Assembly (NCBI GenBank): GCA_905221605.1
Contig: CAJNDS010002739.1
Coordinates: forward strand, 110,600 to 174,599
DNA from: Symbiodinium natans
Taxonomy: Eukaryota; Sar; Dinophyceae; Suessiales; Symbiodiniaceae
Length of the DNA: 64,000 nt
Direction of reading: 5' to 3'
Shown here: piece by piece, positions 51,384 to 62,494 of the stretch
Numbering within the stretch: position 1 is the stretch's first letter
Layout: every line of letters starts with the position of its first letter
Program-made: the position numbers and the translations under genes
Notes under the pieces: generated by a model
What the model was told of the DNA's origin: nothing
Seen by the model: only the letters and a program-made list of their open reading frames with translations
Databases searched by the model: none

Positions 51384-53144
51384 ATGGATAGAAGAATCCA
51401 GGATCCCATTTGGGATCACGGACTAGGATTCGGTCCAGTCAGGCGCCCGGCCCAGTTGGGCCAGCCGTGGGAAGAGGGCCCCTATGGCTTCTTAACTCAG
51501 GCGTCACACGACCTAGGCCAGTTGCAAGCGAATCTGTTGCGGCTGCCTGTGCCCGTGCCCAAGCCGCCAGAAGAGAAGCCCGCAGAATACCGGCAGCTGG
51601 TGGTTCAGGTGCCCAGACCAGCGGCCAGTCTGCAGATGGCCATGAGAACTCAGGACTTACAGGCACAGCGTCAGGCAGCGCTCAGTAAATGGGCGCAACT
51701 TCTCAGGACAATGCCGCACTTGTTTCCAGCGGGGTCACTAGCTCAGTTGCATCATGAGGACACACAGGTGGAACTAGGCAACTTGGAGCTGGTTTTCGCA
51801 AAGAAGGCCACAAACACACTTTTGTGTCGTGTCAGCGCCTTGGCGAAGTTTGCTAGGTGGGTTTTGAAATGTTTTCCTGGTGAAATCATAGGCGAATGTC
51901 TCGTTTTTTTGTATGTCAAGTTCTTGGAGAAGCAGCGACCCGATAGCTCGGGGCCGGACCAGCTCTTGCAAGCACTAAACTTTCTACAAGGCACCATTGG
52001 TCTGGCAGTGCACGTACAGAGCCTTCGCTCGGCAAGAGTGGAAGGTCTAGCACATGTGTGCATGCGCAGACAAAAACCGCCGAAGCAAGCGCCAGCGCTC
52101 ACAGTGGAGGAGGTCAAGTTCTTGCACGCGGTGGCTGAAGAACCAGGCGATGGCTACGAAAAGTTGATTGCTACATCGCTCCTCCTCATGCTGTACGGCC
52201 GAGCCAGGCATAGCGACTTAACCAGGGCAGTGGAAGTCATGCTGGATGTGCAGCATGACTGGAAGTATGGCTATGTGGAATGCAAGGTGTCAAATCCGAA
52301 ACAGACAAAGGCCAGCAAACGACGCAACATGATGTTGCCGTTAGTGGCCCCTGTGATAGGGGTAGTGGACATGTCTTGGGCAGCCCTGTGGATGAAGCTG
52401 AGAGAACACTGGAGCCTCGCCATTGGGGGTAGCCTCAAGTACCACCCTCTACAACCGGCCGTGTTGGCAGATGGATCTCTTGCGCCTTGCAACATGAGGA
52501 GCGGCGATGCTTCCAAATGGCTGAGGGCCATCTTGGCCAAGCAGCAACAGCCTGACAGGGATCGTCTTCTCCAACTGTCCAGCCATAGTCTGAAGGCGAC
52601 CACATTGAGTTGGTGCAGCAAAATTGGGATAGATGAAGCCGACCGCGCCTTGCTGGGTTACCATATGGTCAAAGGCTCCAGCGTGCACAGTTACAGCCGA
52701 GACAGCCTAGCAGGACCCCTACGCAAACTGGAGTCAGTACTCACTGACATCAGACGTAGCCGCTTTGATCCAGACGCAACGCGAAGTGGCAGGTGGATTC
52801 ATGAAAGCAGCAGCTCAGAGTCTGACAGTGAAGACTTGGAATCACACAGCAGTGGCAGTGATGCGTCAGATGACACTGGTGTGCAGGTGGCTCAGGCTTG
52901 CAGCCACACACTGGCGGCAATTGTGCAGTCTGGGCAGCACGTTTTCCTGCGGAACCCGACTTCCAGCACCATACACGTGAGGGACGTGTCGAAGGATCGC
53001 TTGCTTTGCGGTCGTACAGTCTTTTCCGGATTAGTCGTTGACAAAACGATAGACTTCAGTCACCACCACTTGTGCTTAACCTGCCAGAATGTGGCAGAGG
53101 GCATTTTGAACAGGAGGTGGGCCAGCACGCAGGGGGCGCAGTGA
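51384..53144 (+). CDS. YR retrotransposon tyrosine recombinase (586 aa)
   Basis: Site-specific recombinase that would join the circular DNA copy to the target. The frame is open from 51333, but the first ATG is 51384, 17 bases after A2 (MDRRIQDPIW). Numbering from 51333: a SAM-like N-terminal helical domain ~150-255, then LYGRARHSDL with catalytic R292, SSHSLKATTLSW with H418 and K421 where most family members have Arg (HxxR), GYHMVKG with H444, and SYSRDS with nucleophile Y454. After the catalytic domain comes an acidic Ser/Asp/Glu stretch (~490-515) and a Cys/His tail (LLCGRTV, HHHLCLTCQN). The stop falls 12 bases inside B2. Confidence 0.85.
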   Translation: MDRRIQDPIWDHGLGFGPVRRPAQLGQPWEEGPYGFLTQASHDLGQLQANLLRLPVPVPKPPEEKPAEYRQLVVQVPRPAASLQMAMRTQDLQAQRQAALSKWAQLLRTMPHLFPAGSLAQLHHEDTQVELGNLELVFAKKATNTLLCRVSALAKFARWVLKCFPGEIIGECLVFLYVKFLEKQRPDSSGPDQLLQALNFLQGTIGLAVHVQSLRSARVEGLAHVCMRRQKPPKQAPALTVEEVKFLHAVAEEPGDGYEKLIATSLLLMLYGRARHSDLTRAVEVMLDVQHDWKYGYVECKVSNPKQTKASKRRNMMLPLVAPVIGVVDMSWAALWMKLREHWSLAIGGSLKYHPLQPAVLADGSLAPCNMRSGDASKWLRAILAKQQQPDRDRLLQLSSHSLKATTLSWCSKIGIDEADRALLGYHMVKGSSVHSYSRDSLAGPLRKLESVLTDIRRSRFDPDATRSGRWIHESSSSESDSEDLESHSSGSDASDDTGVQVAQACSHTLAAIVQSGQHVFLRNPTSSTIHVRDVSKDRLLCGRTVFSGLVVDKTIDFSHHHLCLTCQNVAEGILNRRWASTQGAQ

Positions 53145-53330
53145 CTGCCCGAGCCCAGCAGCTGGCAGCCCATCAATTTTGGAACTTTAGTCAACCAGGT
53201 CTCCAGGACCGCTCTGCTTCAGAGAGCCAGGTGACAGACGAACAGTCGGGGACAGAGACGCTACCTCCCCACAGGACAAAAGAATGACCGAGTGATGCAT
53301 GCTACATCCGTAAGTTGTTGTGCAAGTTAA
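53132..53330 (+). repeat. B2 split direct repeat (right terminus)
   Basis: ~199 bp identical by eye to B1, ending gcaagtTAA and followed directly by accctaaaccctaaaccg. Confidence 0.92.
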
Positions 53331-53347
53331 ACCCTAAACCCTAAACC
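53331..53347. repeat. CCCTAAA tract: right half of the interrupted target
   Basis: accctaaaccctaaacc continues the repeat phase expected if the YR element split one array after TAA. Confidence 0.85.
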
Positions 53348-53382
53348 GTGGATTCTGATTCACCTCTGTGTGGCCTCGCAAG

Positions 53383-53814
53383 GCACAGCTCCAAGGATGA
53401 CCTGTGGCTGCTGATCGATGGAAAGGCGCCTCTCTGTGAAGCACATGGGAACACATTTTGGGCTTAGGGTTTAGGGGTCAGGGTTTAGGAATATAGGGTT
53501 CAGGGTTTAGGGCTGTAGGGTTTAGGGCTTAGGGTTTAAAGGCTTTAGGGTTTAGGGTTTAGGGGCATGTGGGTGATTGCTAGGGCCTTGGGTCCTGCAG
53601 AGGTCTATGACGTGACTTCCTTCCTGTCCCTGCATCCTGGTGGTGGACAACTGGTTGTCGATGCGGCAGCTCAGGACCCCAAGGGTTTGGGTGAAGGTCA
53701 CTGTCTTGCTGTCTTGCTGGGTTTATCTTTGAGCTCGATCTCCTTCCTGGCTTTGCATTTTGTCAAGCCAGGATGCTACCTCCCTTTTCGAGCGGACGCA
53801 TGGTGAGGGTTTGA
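53383..53814 (+). CDS. Cytochrome b5 heme-binding domain, three exons (partial gene)
   Basis: Heme-binding domain of a cytochrome b5-type electron carrier or fusion enzyme. Deduced exons in matching phase: 53383-53425 (HSSKDDLWLLIDGK), 53603-53674 (VYDVTSFLSLHPGG...VVDAAAQ) and 53772-~53814 (DATSLFERTHGEGLR). HPGG and the later THG supply the two axial His ligands, in the family order W-x-xI-x-GxVYDxTxF...HPGG...DAT..FE..H. Introns: 53426-53602 (GC donor; contains a TTTAGGG array) and 53675-53771 (GA donor). The last donor is either GT after 53802 or GC after 53814. The upstream part of the gene is not visible; the YR element ends only 53 bp before the first exon. A possible continuation is at 57371-57429. 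Confidence 0.65.
53463..53566. repeat. TTTAGGG tract
   Basis: Degenerate tttagggcttagggtttaaa-type units, opposite in orientation to the CCCTAAA tract that holds the YR element, lying in the first cytochrome b5 intron. Confidence 0.85.
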
Positions 53815-54017
53815 GGCGGGACTCTGAGTTCAGCCCGAAGCCATTGCCTGGGCAGCTCCTGTGCTGCAGCATGTGGCAGTTGCGTCATCACAAGGCTCTC
53901 AAGGGTGCATGCTGCGATCTGGCACCCAGATACAGGCCCGAAAGTCCAAGGCAGCCCACGCTCACACCCCACGCCTACCCATCTCCTGCCGGCAACAAGA
54001 CCATGCACAACAACGTT

Positions 54018-54057
54018 CAACCCTAAACCCTAAACGCTAAACCCTAAACCCTAAACG
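54018..54057. repeat. CCCTAAA tract
   Basis: Five units, two of them reading ccctaaacgctaaac. Confidence 0.85.
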
Positions 54058-54173
54058 CCACTAAGTCTTTGAGTCCATCAAATGGCACCCCCGCGCGTCG
54101 CATGGCCAACGGTAGGGGCAGCTCCTGTCTTCGATCGGTGCTGCTGCGCCTTGGCCGCCGAGTCCACCCCCTG

Positions 54174-54243
54174 GTTTAGGGATGTTTAGGGTTTAGGATT
54201 GAAGGTTTAGGGTTTAGGGTATAGGGTTTAGGGGTTTAGGGCT
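54174..54243. repeat. TTTAGGG tract
   Basis: gtttagggatgtttagggtt and further degenerate units, opposite in orientation to the CCCTAAA tract ~120 bp upstream. Confidence 0.85.
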
Positions 54244-55065
54244 CAGCCTGAACATATTGAAGAGCCCAAAAACCTGCCTTGCAACATGTGTAAATCCGGC
54301 ACGCAGGCGGGGAATCTCAAGAGCAGCTCTATCTCTGCTGTGCTTGACGTGCTTGACTGAGGGGTGTCTTTGCTTATTGCCTGGGTGCGCTGACGGCCCT
54401 CCGACTGAAAGCTGTGAGCCCTGATGGAGGGATGGAGGGATGGGGGGATGGAGGGATGGAGGGGGGGGCTCGGCTGTCCTTCGGCTGGGGCCATTTTCCT
54501 CACTTCACCTTTTTCTGCCTTGAGGTTGTGTACTGCGATGCCGCGTTCGGTTCACGCCGAGAAGGGCGAGGCAGCCACAAAGTCCTTGAGGACAACTCCA
54601 CTGCTGAGGCTGTGCGGATTGCCAAGAGGATTGTCCCAAAGGGCCCTTAGGCCTCAGGCCTAACACCTAAGAAGTCCCCCGTTGTTCCTCGTAACGGCGG
54701 AGGCCAGCGCGCTGCAGGCCGAGTCTCGGAGGCCACTGGGCTGTCGTGCCACTTTGCGCGTGTCGCGGCGTCGCCCGGAAGCCGACGCCTGAGCCCTCCA
54801 TGCCGAGGCAGCCGGAGGCCGGGACCACAACGACGGAAGCTGCGAATGTGGGACCGGCCACCAAGGACGACAAGGCGTGGTTCCGAGTGGTTCCGAGCTG
54901 TTCGGGCTCTGGATGGTGCATGTCTCCGCTGTGTCAAGTGATGCAAATTGTGTCGAGGAACCAAAGGACCCACAGCCTTCGCCTCAACTGCTGAAGTCTG
55001 CGCTGCGTGTCAGACACTCCGGGCCGCAAGGGCTCAAGCATCCCGGCAGAATCTGACAAACAAGA
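54244..55065. other. Coding-like but unassigned
   Basis: A gatggagg minisatellite at 54423-54460. A stretch at 54525-54648 (VVYCDAAFGSRREG, DNSTAEAVRIAKRIVPKG) reads like an exon following an AG acceptor. Family unknown. Confidence 0.3.
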
Positions 55066-56945
55066 ATGCCCTTGGCTTTCCCGGAAGAGTTTGCGGGTTC
55101 GATTTTGACAAAGACTTCTTTGCTGCGAAGCTTGAGGTTCATCCATATCAGCAAGACAGGCCTTTCACGGGGCGATGCCCAGTCTGCTAAGCAGCGATCT
55201 GCTTTTTCCGGGCGGGGCGACCCTCCCTTCCCTGAGGTGGGACCTCCATCGAAGAATTGGGCATACACTTGCCTGAGCAGCTGCACTGGGGTGCTTGGGA
55301 CCGCGCCGAGTATGGCTACCAGCACGGTGCATTCAGGCCCACCGGCAGATAGTGAGTCGCAGGCCGCAAGAGGTCGGAGCCACATGCGGCATGAGCGAAG
55401 ACACTACAACCCGCAACCGAGCAAGCCACAACATCAACGACCACCCTTCCGACCAGTTTTTGTGCAGGTTCTTTCCACCAGCGAAACGCCAAAAGTATGA
55501 CTGGCGCCTTGGCCTTGCACTACGACACCCAGCCTTTTTCAGAGGCCCAGCCCCAACCCCTCAAGCTCCGAATATAATTCTTCAACCCTGCACCCTATGA
55601 AGGCTTAAGGCTGGCCAAGGTTCCTGGTGAGCCGAAACCCTGTCGACCGCTTCGTCTCCGAGAGGCTCTGGCAGCAAAAAGGAGGGGTTTCCTGTCCTGT
55701 TGGCGGAGGGTCCTTTTCGTGGATGAGGAGCCTCAAGCCGGCCCTGGTTCCTCAGAGTTTTTGCGTCGTTGTGGTTTGCAAGCTCTTTTTTGGGTGGTCG
55801 CAGACGGCTTCGAGGCCTTATCTCTTAATTTATCAGTACTTAAAGGAACGTGCTGCCCCACCCCACCCTCCCCGCTTTAGTTGAAGTTATGGCGGGGGGA
55901 GCGAAAGCCCTTGCGCACGACGAAAAAGCATCGTCCAGCTTTCGCGGCCCCGATCACAAGCTCCAAGGGTCTCAAGCCATCTTCAGCATGCGTTGCCATG
56001 GTTCTTCTCGCGTCTTTTCTGAGGTATCACTGTGGCTTCGAGGGCGTGAACTACATGCAGTCCAGATTCCACACCCAGAAAGACTTCAATGATTGGATTC
56101 AGGCCAGAACCCCCAGACACAATGCGAAGCTTCTGGGAATCTGTCAGGAAAAATGCGGTTTCCAAACCAGGGTCACCTTTAGTATTTTGTGGTTTATCAG
56201 GAAAAACCCCTATTCTAGGAAACGCCCAAAACCTCCCTCGCAGGGCAGGCTCCGTCAAGGTGGAACACCCGGCGGCCACTTTATCATGATGACGGCCTCT
56301 TGTTTGCTGTAGCTGAGAGCACATCGCATGTGGACTTCGTGTTCGGAACCTGCAACCTGGCAAGGATTACCTCGATGCGGATCCCAATGTCACCCAGCAC
56401 ATTGTCCGCTTCGAGAACTTGGATGCTGATTTGCGCTTTGTGCTGCTTGGTTGCAGCTGAAGGCTGAAGGTTCTCCTTGTAAGCAGTGTTTTCATGCGCT
56501 TGGACGCGCTGTTGCCCAGGCTTGGACTTTACAACATTACCCTCAAAAGAGACTTGGATGCACTCCGGCTCTAGACTGCTGCTTCCTCTCTTCTTATGGC
56601 GATAGCGATGGGAATGTTATGTGATGGTCCAGAATCGATGCCTTGCATGCTCGAGCAGTGACATATGTATTTGGACACCAAGTTGCTGCTCAGACAGACG
56701 ACACTTGCTGTGCCTTCTGTCTGGTTAAGACTTTTTGTTAAGGACTCCGCCATGACAATGGTGGGGGGAAGAGAATGTTCACGAAGCGGAATATCAGCAA
56801 CGAGACGCTGGCTTACATTCGTGCCCCGTGTTGCACGAAATGAAGATGAATAGACTGGTTGGCGCGCTCACATTTATTCTGTCTCGCAGGTGCCTACTAT
56901 GCTGCGGACTTTGTCAACTTCGGCTACCCACTTCCAATGACCTGA
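55066..56945 (+). CDS. Sulfotransferase-family protein, spliced, partial
   Basis: PAPS-dependent sulfotransferase-like, inferred from motif order. Exon to 55159 (ATG 55066; RFIHISKTG) joins exon from 55237 (GTSIEELG, AEYGYQH) across a 77-bp GC-AG intron, rebuilding the HIxKTGGTS phosphosulfate-binding loop in phase. An exon from 55620 carries FLVSRNPVDRFVSE, matching the 3'-phosphate-binding RNPxxRxxSxx motif. 56024-56102 (YHCGFEGVNYMQSRF, KDFNDWIQ; GC donor), 56365-~56440 (NVTQHIVRFENLDADL) and 56890-56945 (GAYYAADFVNFGYPLPMT, stop TGA) match the RFExL and YYxxDFxxFGY ends of the family. Middle exon borders, and the reading between 55340 and 55620 and between 56103 and 56364, are not resolved. 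It could be intact or partly decayed. Confidence 0.55.
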
Positions 56946-57370
56946 GAGTCATTCGGTGCAAGGCAGAACACCCTACCCGAGAGTTTGGTGAGACGTGGAT
57001 CAGACAGCTTCGTGAATGCAGAGCTTTGTAGCTTGACGAGAGGGCGGGCGAGCAGTACAACATTGCTGCGACCGTGTCGTGGCTGGGCAAGAATGTCGGC
57101 GCTTTTCCCTTCTTGGGCATACGCCCGGCGGTGCCTTCAACACGAACACTGGGAGGGCATTGCTTGTGATCGGCCCGCGTGATGGAACCTCGAGTGCACA
57201 GACCTGGAGCAGTTCACGAGCAGGTTGAGCGTCGAAAAAGTTTTCGTGCATGCGAAGTTCCCTGATGTTGTGTGGATCACTATGGATCACTACGGACTGG
57301 TCTGCTGGATACTGCTGCGTTTGCTTTGCATCTTGGGTTGCGTATCAGCATGTCATGTCCGTGTCCGAAG

Positions 57371-57429
57371 GTATTCGCTTCGATTGCTCAATCAGTTCTT
57401 CATTGGGGTTTGCGACAACCCTGCGCAGG
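57371..57429 (+). CDS. Candidate downstream exon of the cytochrome b5 gene
   Basis: Bounded by ccgaag|g and gcgcag|gc (AG acceptor and GC donor). It reads YSLRLLNQFFIGVCDNPAQ. If the cytochrome b5 exon ends at 53814 with ag, the join gives HGEGLRYSLRLL in phase, plausible for the end of that domain. The sulfotransferase-like exons lie between, so either one gene is nested in the other's intron or this assignment is wrong. Confidence 0.35.
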
Positions 57430-57689
57430 CGCGTGCTAAGCTGCTCGGGGAAAGAACTGCCCACCCTTCCAAGTGCCAAACCCTGAACAGCCGCATCGGT
57501 TGCGACAACGATGGAACAGTTTTCAGGGCTCCTGGTGTCTTGTGTGCCATGTCATCGAGAGGCGAAGCCTGCGGAACCAGAGGCAGGAAGGGAAGGGATG
57601 TTAAACCTACAGTGGCGAAGTTTCGGGGTGTGGTCCATGCGTTTCTTGCTTGGTCTGATCGGTCACAGGGAAGCGCGAGATCGGCGAAT

Positions 57690-58145
57690 CATGTTGTGAC
57701 TTTTCCTTGGAAGAGGAGGTTTCTTTCATGCAGCTACACGCTTTTGCCGTTGAAGACGAACTGATTCGGTGCCTGAGGCGCCGAGCGCGGAGTTCCTTCA
57801 GACGCTCAGGCCCATGCCAGCCCAAGCTGGCCCGAAGCATCCCAACACACACAAAGCTGCACAGCATCATATCGCATGGCGCGGTTGCGGACCCTGCATG
57901 CTGCCTTCCACCTGAACTCTTGTTTGTTTCATGGACGGTTGCATGGACGCTGCACTGGCGCTGCCTGGTGGTAAGGGCAGTCGAAGCCACCTCCTGCTTG
58001 CAGGTCCATCACGGGAGCTCTGCACACCTTCGACGAGGTGCCACTTTCTGTCTCGCCTTCCACGGAGCCGCTGACCAGTCGACGGTATGGTGCATGGACA
58101 AGGTTTGGTTTGCATGACCATAGAAGGTTCTCGACATGGAACATG
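57690..58145. repeat. Dispersed repeat, copy 1
   Basis: About 450 bp similar in direct orientation to 62495-62942: shared landmarks atgttgtgacttttccttgg, ggagttccttcagacgct, ctgcatgctgccttccacct, ttgtttcatggacggttg, ctgcctggtggtaagggca and ccatcacgggagctctgcac. Divergence and small indels indicate age. The similarity weakens past 58145 but may extend (gactctcagag versus gagtctctgag). Confidence 0.85.
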
Positions 58146-61100
58146 ATGTCACCTGCATCGTCTTGCAGGCAAAGGCCACGGGAGAGGCGCAAGGTATTCT
58201 GAAGTGATCAGCTCGGAAGGAGTTGCGTAGACTCTCAGAGTAGACCATGTGGCATGCTGACGGTGCTCAGTCACCCAAAACGGCCGAGATGCCCTGCTCG
58301 TTTTGCATTGATTGCGCAGTGCACAGCATATGGGAGACACGGGAGCAAAGGCCCTGCAAATTGTTGACACAGGTTGGCTTTATCTGCCAGAAACTAATAT
58401 AAAGAAGAAAGAAGGCATGGGTTCGGAGAGTTGTGGAAGCAGCCCTGCGCCGGAAAACGCCATCCCTTGGCCCTGGCTGAGAGTCCCGTCCTTGGACGTC
58501 CAAAGCTACACAGGCCAGGCCTGGAGCTGCGACGTGCGCTTTCTTTCTGTTGATTCTTTTTTGTTCGCGCTCTTGCTTTCGTTTCCCAGGGAGTTTTTTT
58601 TTCGTGCTCTTGCTTTCGTTTCCCAGGTGTGCTAGGAGTTCTGAAACAAAGAAACATTCTTTTTGAACTGGCCTCGTAGCAGCTAGCATCTACATCTGCG
58701 TGTAGTTACCACCACCGCGGTCGCCAATTCTGGCAAAAAGCATCGATTGAGAGGCGACATACCTTGCAGATGCACAGCCACGAACAGAGAGGGAACGTGC
58801 GACAACTGGATCTGCAACTGCAGTTCTGTCGGTGTGTCGGAGACATGTCCTGTTGCACCCATTGCATATCAGTGCAGCGCAGCCACAAAGCTGACAGGCT
58901 TTGACGTCTCTCGCCCAGAAGCGCGGGCACATTTCTGCGATGGAGGTGCAGAATCAGCATGTTTGCATATGATAGGTTCATTGCTTCTTTTCTCCTTCTT
59001 CTCTCTCTCTACACTTGCGCTTCTGACCTCTACTTCTCTTGCGTACTCTGCTCTTCAGTGGACTCGCAACTCTGCATGGGCCTGCCTTGAGTGCGAGCGG
59101 GGATCAGCATGACCGTGACTCAGCATCAAGAAGCGTAGCGGTTTAGACCTCACTCCTGGTACTGCCCATGGCGGATGCGCGGCCAATGCTGCCAATGCTC
59201 CCCTTGCAGGTGCGACCGTCGCCCCACAATTTCGGACAGTTAAGTTTGGGTTTCAGGTTTGTTGACAGACCACGAAATGCAAATCCGGCACAACAAAAGT
59301 ATGAAACCTAAACAAGCCACCCCCTAAGCCGTGAAGCCAAAACCTTCCTGCAAATCAGGCGTCTTCTGAGATCGTGCGCTACGAGGCTGGGGCTTCTGGG
59401 GCTTTTGCTGCGGGTATTCCAAGGCTGGAGGTTGAGGGCTTGAGGTTTTCAGGGATAGGATTGAGACTTGATGGCTAAGGGATCTCGGCTTTTCCGACAA
59501 GCCGGAAGTCAGCCGGTCGAAGATTATTAGCAGCCTCATCGTCATCGTCATCGTCATCGTCATCTTCGTGGTGGTGGTGAAAGGCATATGTGGAGGTGGT
59601 GCTGGTGGTGGTGGTGTTGGCCATTGGGATTGCGTCGTTGGTTATGTTGGGCGGCAGTGGTGGTTGAGTGTGGCACTGTGCTGGACGCGTGGTTTGGGCA
59701 TGGTGAGCTGCGGTGGGGTGTTGTAGGGCGTGGTGATGCGTGTGGCGATGGTTTGGTTGCTGGTGCTGTGATGGTGTGGTGATGCGTTTGGGGTGCTGTG
59801 CGGAGGAGTCGTTGTAGGTGTGGTGGCACAGCAAATCAAGGTTGTGGTCTTAGTAAAGACTTGGTCAAGGTGTGTGTGTGTGTGGAACGCAATGTAAGTT
59901 GGGTCTTAGCTTAAAGAAAAGCGTGCCATGCTCAGGCGTCAAAGACGTTCCCAGCGCCGCGTTTCTAGGCTTCTTTCACTCCGAACCACCAACATTCAAG
60001 GCGCAGCCTGGATCGCCGCGGTTGACTGCAGAGCCAATCTACACCATTTGCAAGAGCCTCGTTTTGAGGGCTCCGGACTTTAGGGTTGGATATGATTAGC
60101 TGATCAGCTGTTTCCGGTTATTGAAGCAAAGCCATTATTTCCCAACTCCCCCTTCAGGGGTGCAGAAATCCCCTGGTGCCTACCCCAGAGAATCACGCAG
60201 CCCGCTTCAAGGGAGGGGATGTTGGGCAAGCCTTGAAGTCCTTGTGGCCGCAGCATGCCAAGGCCACCGAAACAAGCCGTTCTGCCCTACCGCAAGCAGC
60301 CCTTGGCTGTGTGTAAGGGTTGGTCTGGTTTCTGCGCCGAGACTGCCCAAAACACCCAAAACCTGAGCTTCCGAGGCCACACCGCCCTCGCCATGGCCTC
60401 CTCGGCCTCTCGGATGGAAATGGGACCAAACACCCCAGCACGACCCAGTAGAGCTTCAGCCCTAAAAAGGCTTTGATCAATCAAAGACTCATCAAAGCCA
60501 CGCTGCACACTTCAGCCTCTGTGATTCCGGAAGCCCTTCCTCGTTGCTCATCTGCGCCAGGATCTTGAGCCCCCGACAACGCAATTTCTTTGCAAGATTC
60601 CCAAGATTCCCAAAGGTGGCAGTTGGCCTCCGCGAGATGATGGAGGACCACGTCGGGGTTCAGACACATCTCCCTCGGGCGATTCAATTTGTAGTTTCGT
60701 TCGCCTTGGGACCCCAACTTCCTGGAGGACAGCATGGATGAGTTCCTGAATTTGCTGAGCTTCTTGTGGCTGGGCTTGATGTTTCGGCCGCTTAGGTTTA
60801 AGGGTTTGCAACTCAGGCAGTTTTCTTCTCTCCCAGGTCAGTTGTCAGCAATGCACTGGCAACTTCAATCCCAAGCCCTGGGCCGCTAGCTTGGGGATTT
60901 AAGGGCCGCTGGTCATGGGTTGGCGATCAAGAGTTGTGATTTGGATTCTATAGATGAAGAGTCAGCTGGTAAGTTGCCATGAGACCCAGCGTCACCTGCA
61001 GGAGTGCATCTCGAAGACCCTCAAATTGCCCTCAAAGCCCACAGGCGAGACCAAAACCCTAAACCTTGCCGGGTTGAGCCGATCTGAGACATCCCCACTC

Positions 61101-61610
61101 ATGGTCGCCGCTTGTGGTTGGGCATAGTTGGTTCCGTTGCACGCAATGCGACAGGGGAGCACGGTGAATCCCAGTCACGAACGCCAGAGCACAACAGTTC
61201 CCAGCATGTTGCGTGTCAGTCTTTTGGGACTTTTGGGCTTGATCATCCGCAACGGCCGCGTGCCGGCAAGAATCAGCTAAGCAGTATGTGTAGTGGTGCA
61301 GCGTTACGCTGCATGCTAGTTGCGCTGGTGTTGCTACAGCCGCCACGCTGCAGCAGGAGCGCAGCAGGCAGAGCATGCGGATTCAATCATGTCCGCGTGT
61401 ATCTACGGTTTGCGCTTGCCGGCCGTTGCGCGTTAATCAGCCCTCCCTTCTTGGAGACCGAAACGCAACAGTATGTCCTTCTAGGAACTGCTGCGCTCTG
61501 GCGTTCGTTACTGCGTTACTTTATTTGATTGTACTGGGGATTTGCCACGCTGCTTTGTCCTACAGTGTGTGTGACCAGATGCGCTAGCGAGTATGTAGTG
61601 GTAGCCATGC
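58146..61610. other. No recognisable gene
   Basis: Contains a duplicated gctcttgctttcgtttccca (58570-58625), a (catcgt)n/(ggtggt)n stretch at 59535-59620 whose frames are low-complexity, a (TG)n run at 59870-59881, and a 121-codon Cys-rich frame ending in a hydrophobic segment (58747-59112) without family identity. Confidence 0.4.
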
Positions 61611-61620
61611 AGCTGCAGCT

Positions 61621-62494
<874 letters not shown>

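Larger units (their letters stand above)
44923..53330 (+). mobile_element. Complete tyrosine-recombinase retrotransposon (PAT/Ngaro-like split direct repeats), 8.4 kb
   Basis: Order: A1 (44923-44998), ORF1, gag, pol (methyltransferase-like, RT, RNase H), B1 (51095-51293), A2 (51291-51366), tyrosine recombinase, B2 (53132-53330). A1 and A2 are 76 bp with one mismatch; B1 and B2 are ~199 bp and look identical. A1...B1A2...B2 is the split-direct-repeat layout known for PAT, Ngaro and Toc-type elements, which integrate via a circular intermediate and a recombinase instead of an integrase, leaving no target duplication. The left flank is (CCCTAAA)n ending in TAA and the right flank resumes with accctaaaccctaaacc. 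All expected genes are present without visible decay, so the copy looks young. Confidence 0.92.
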
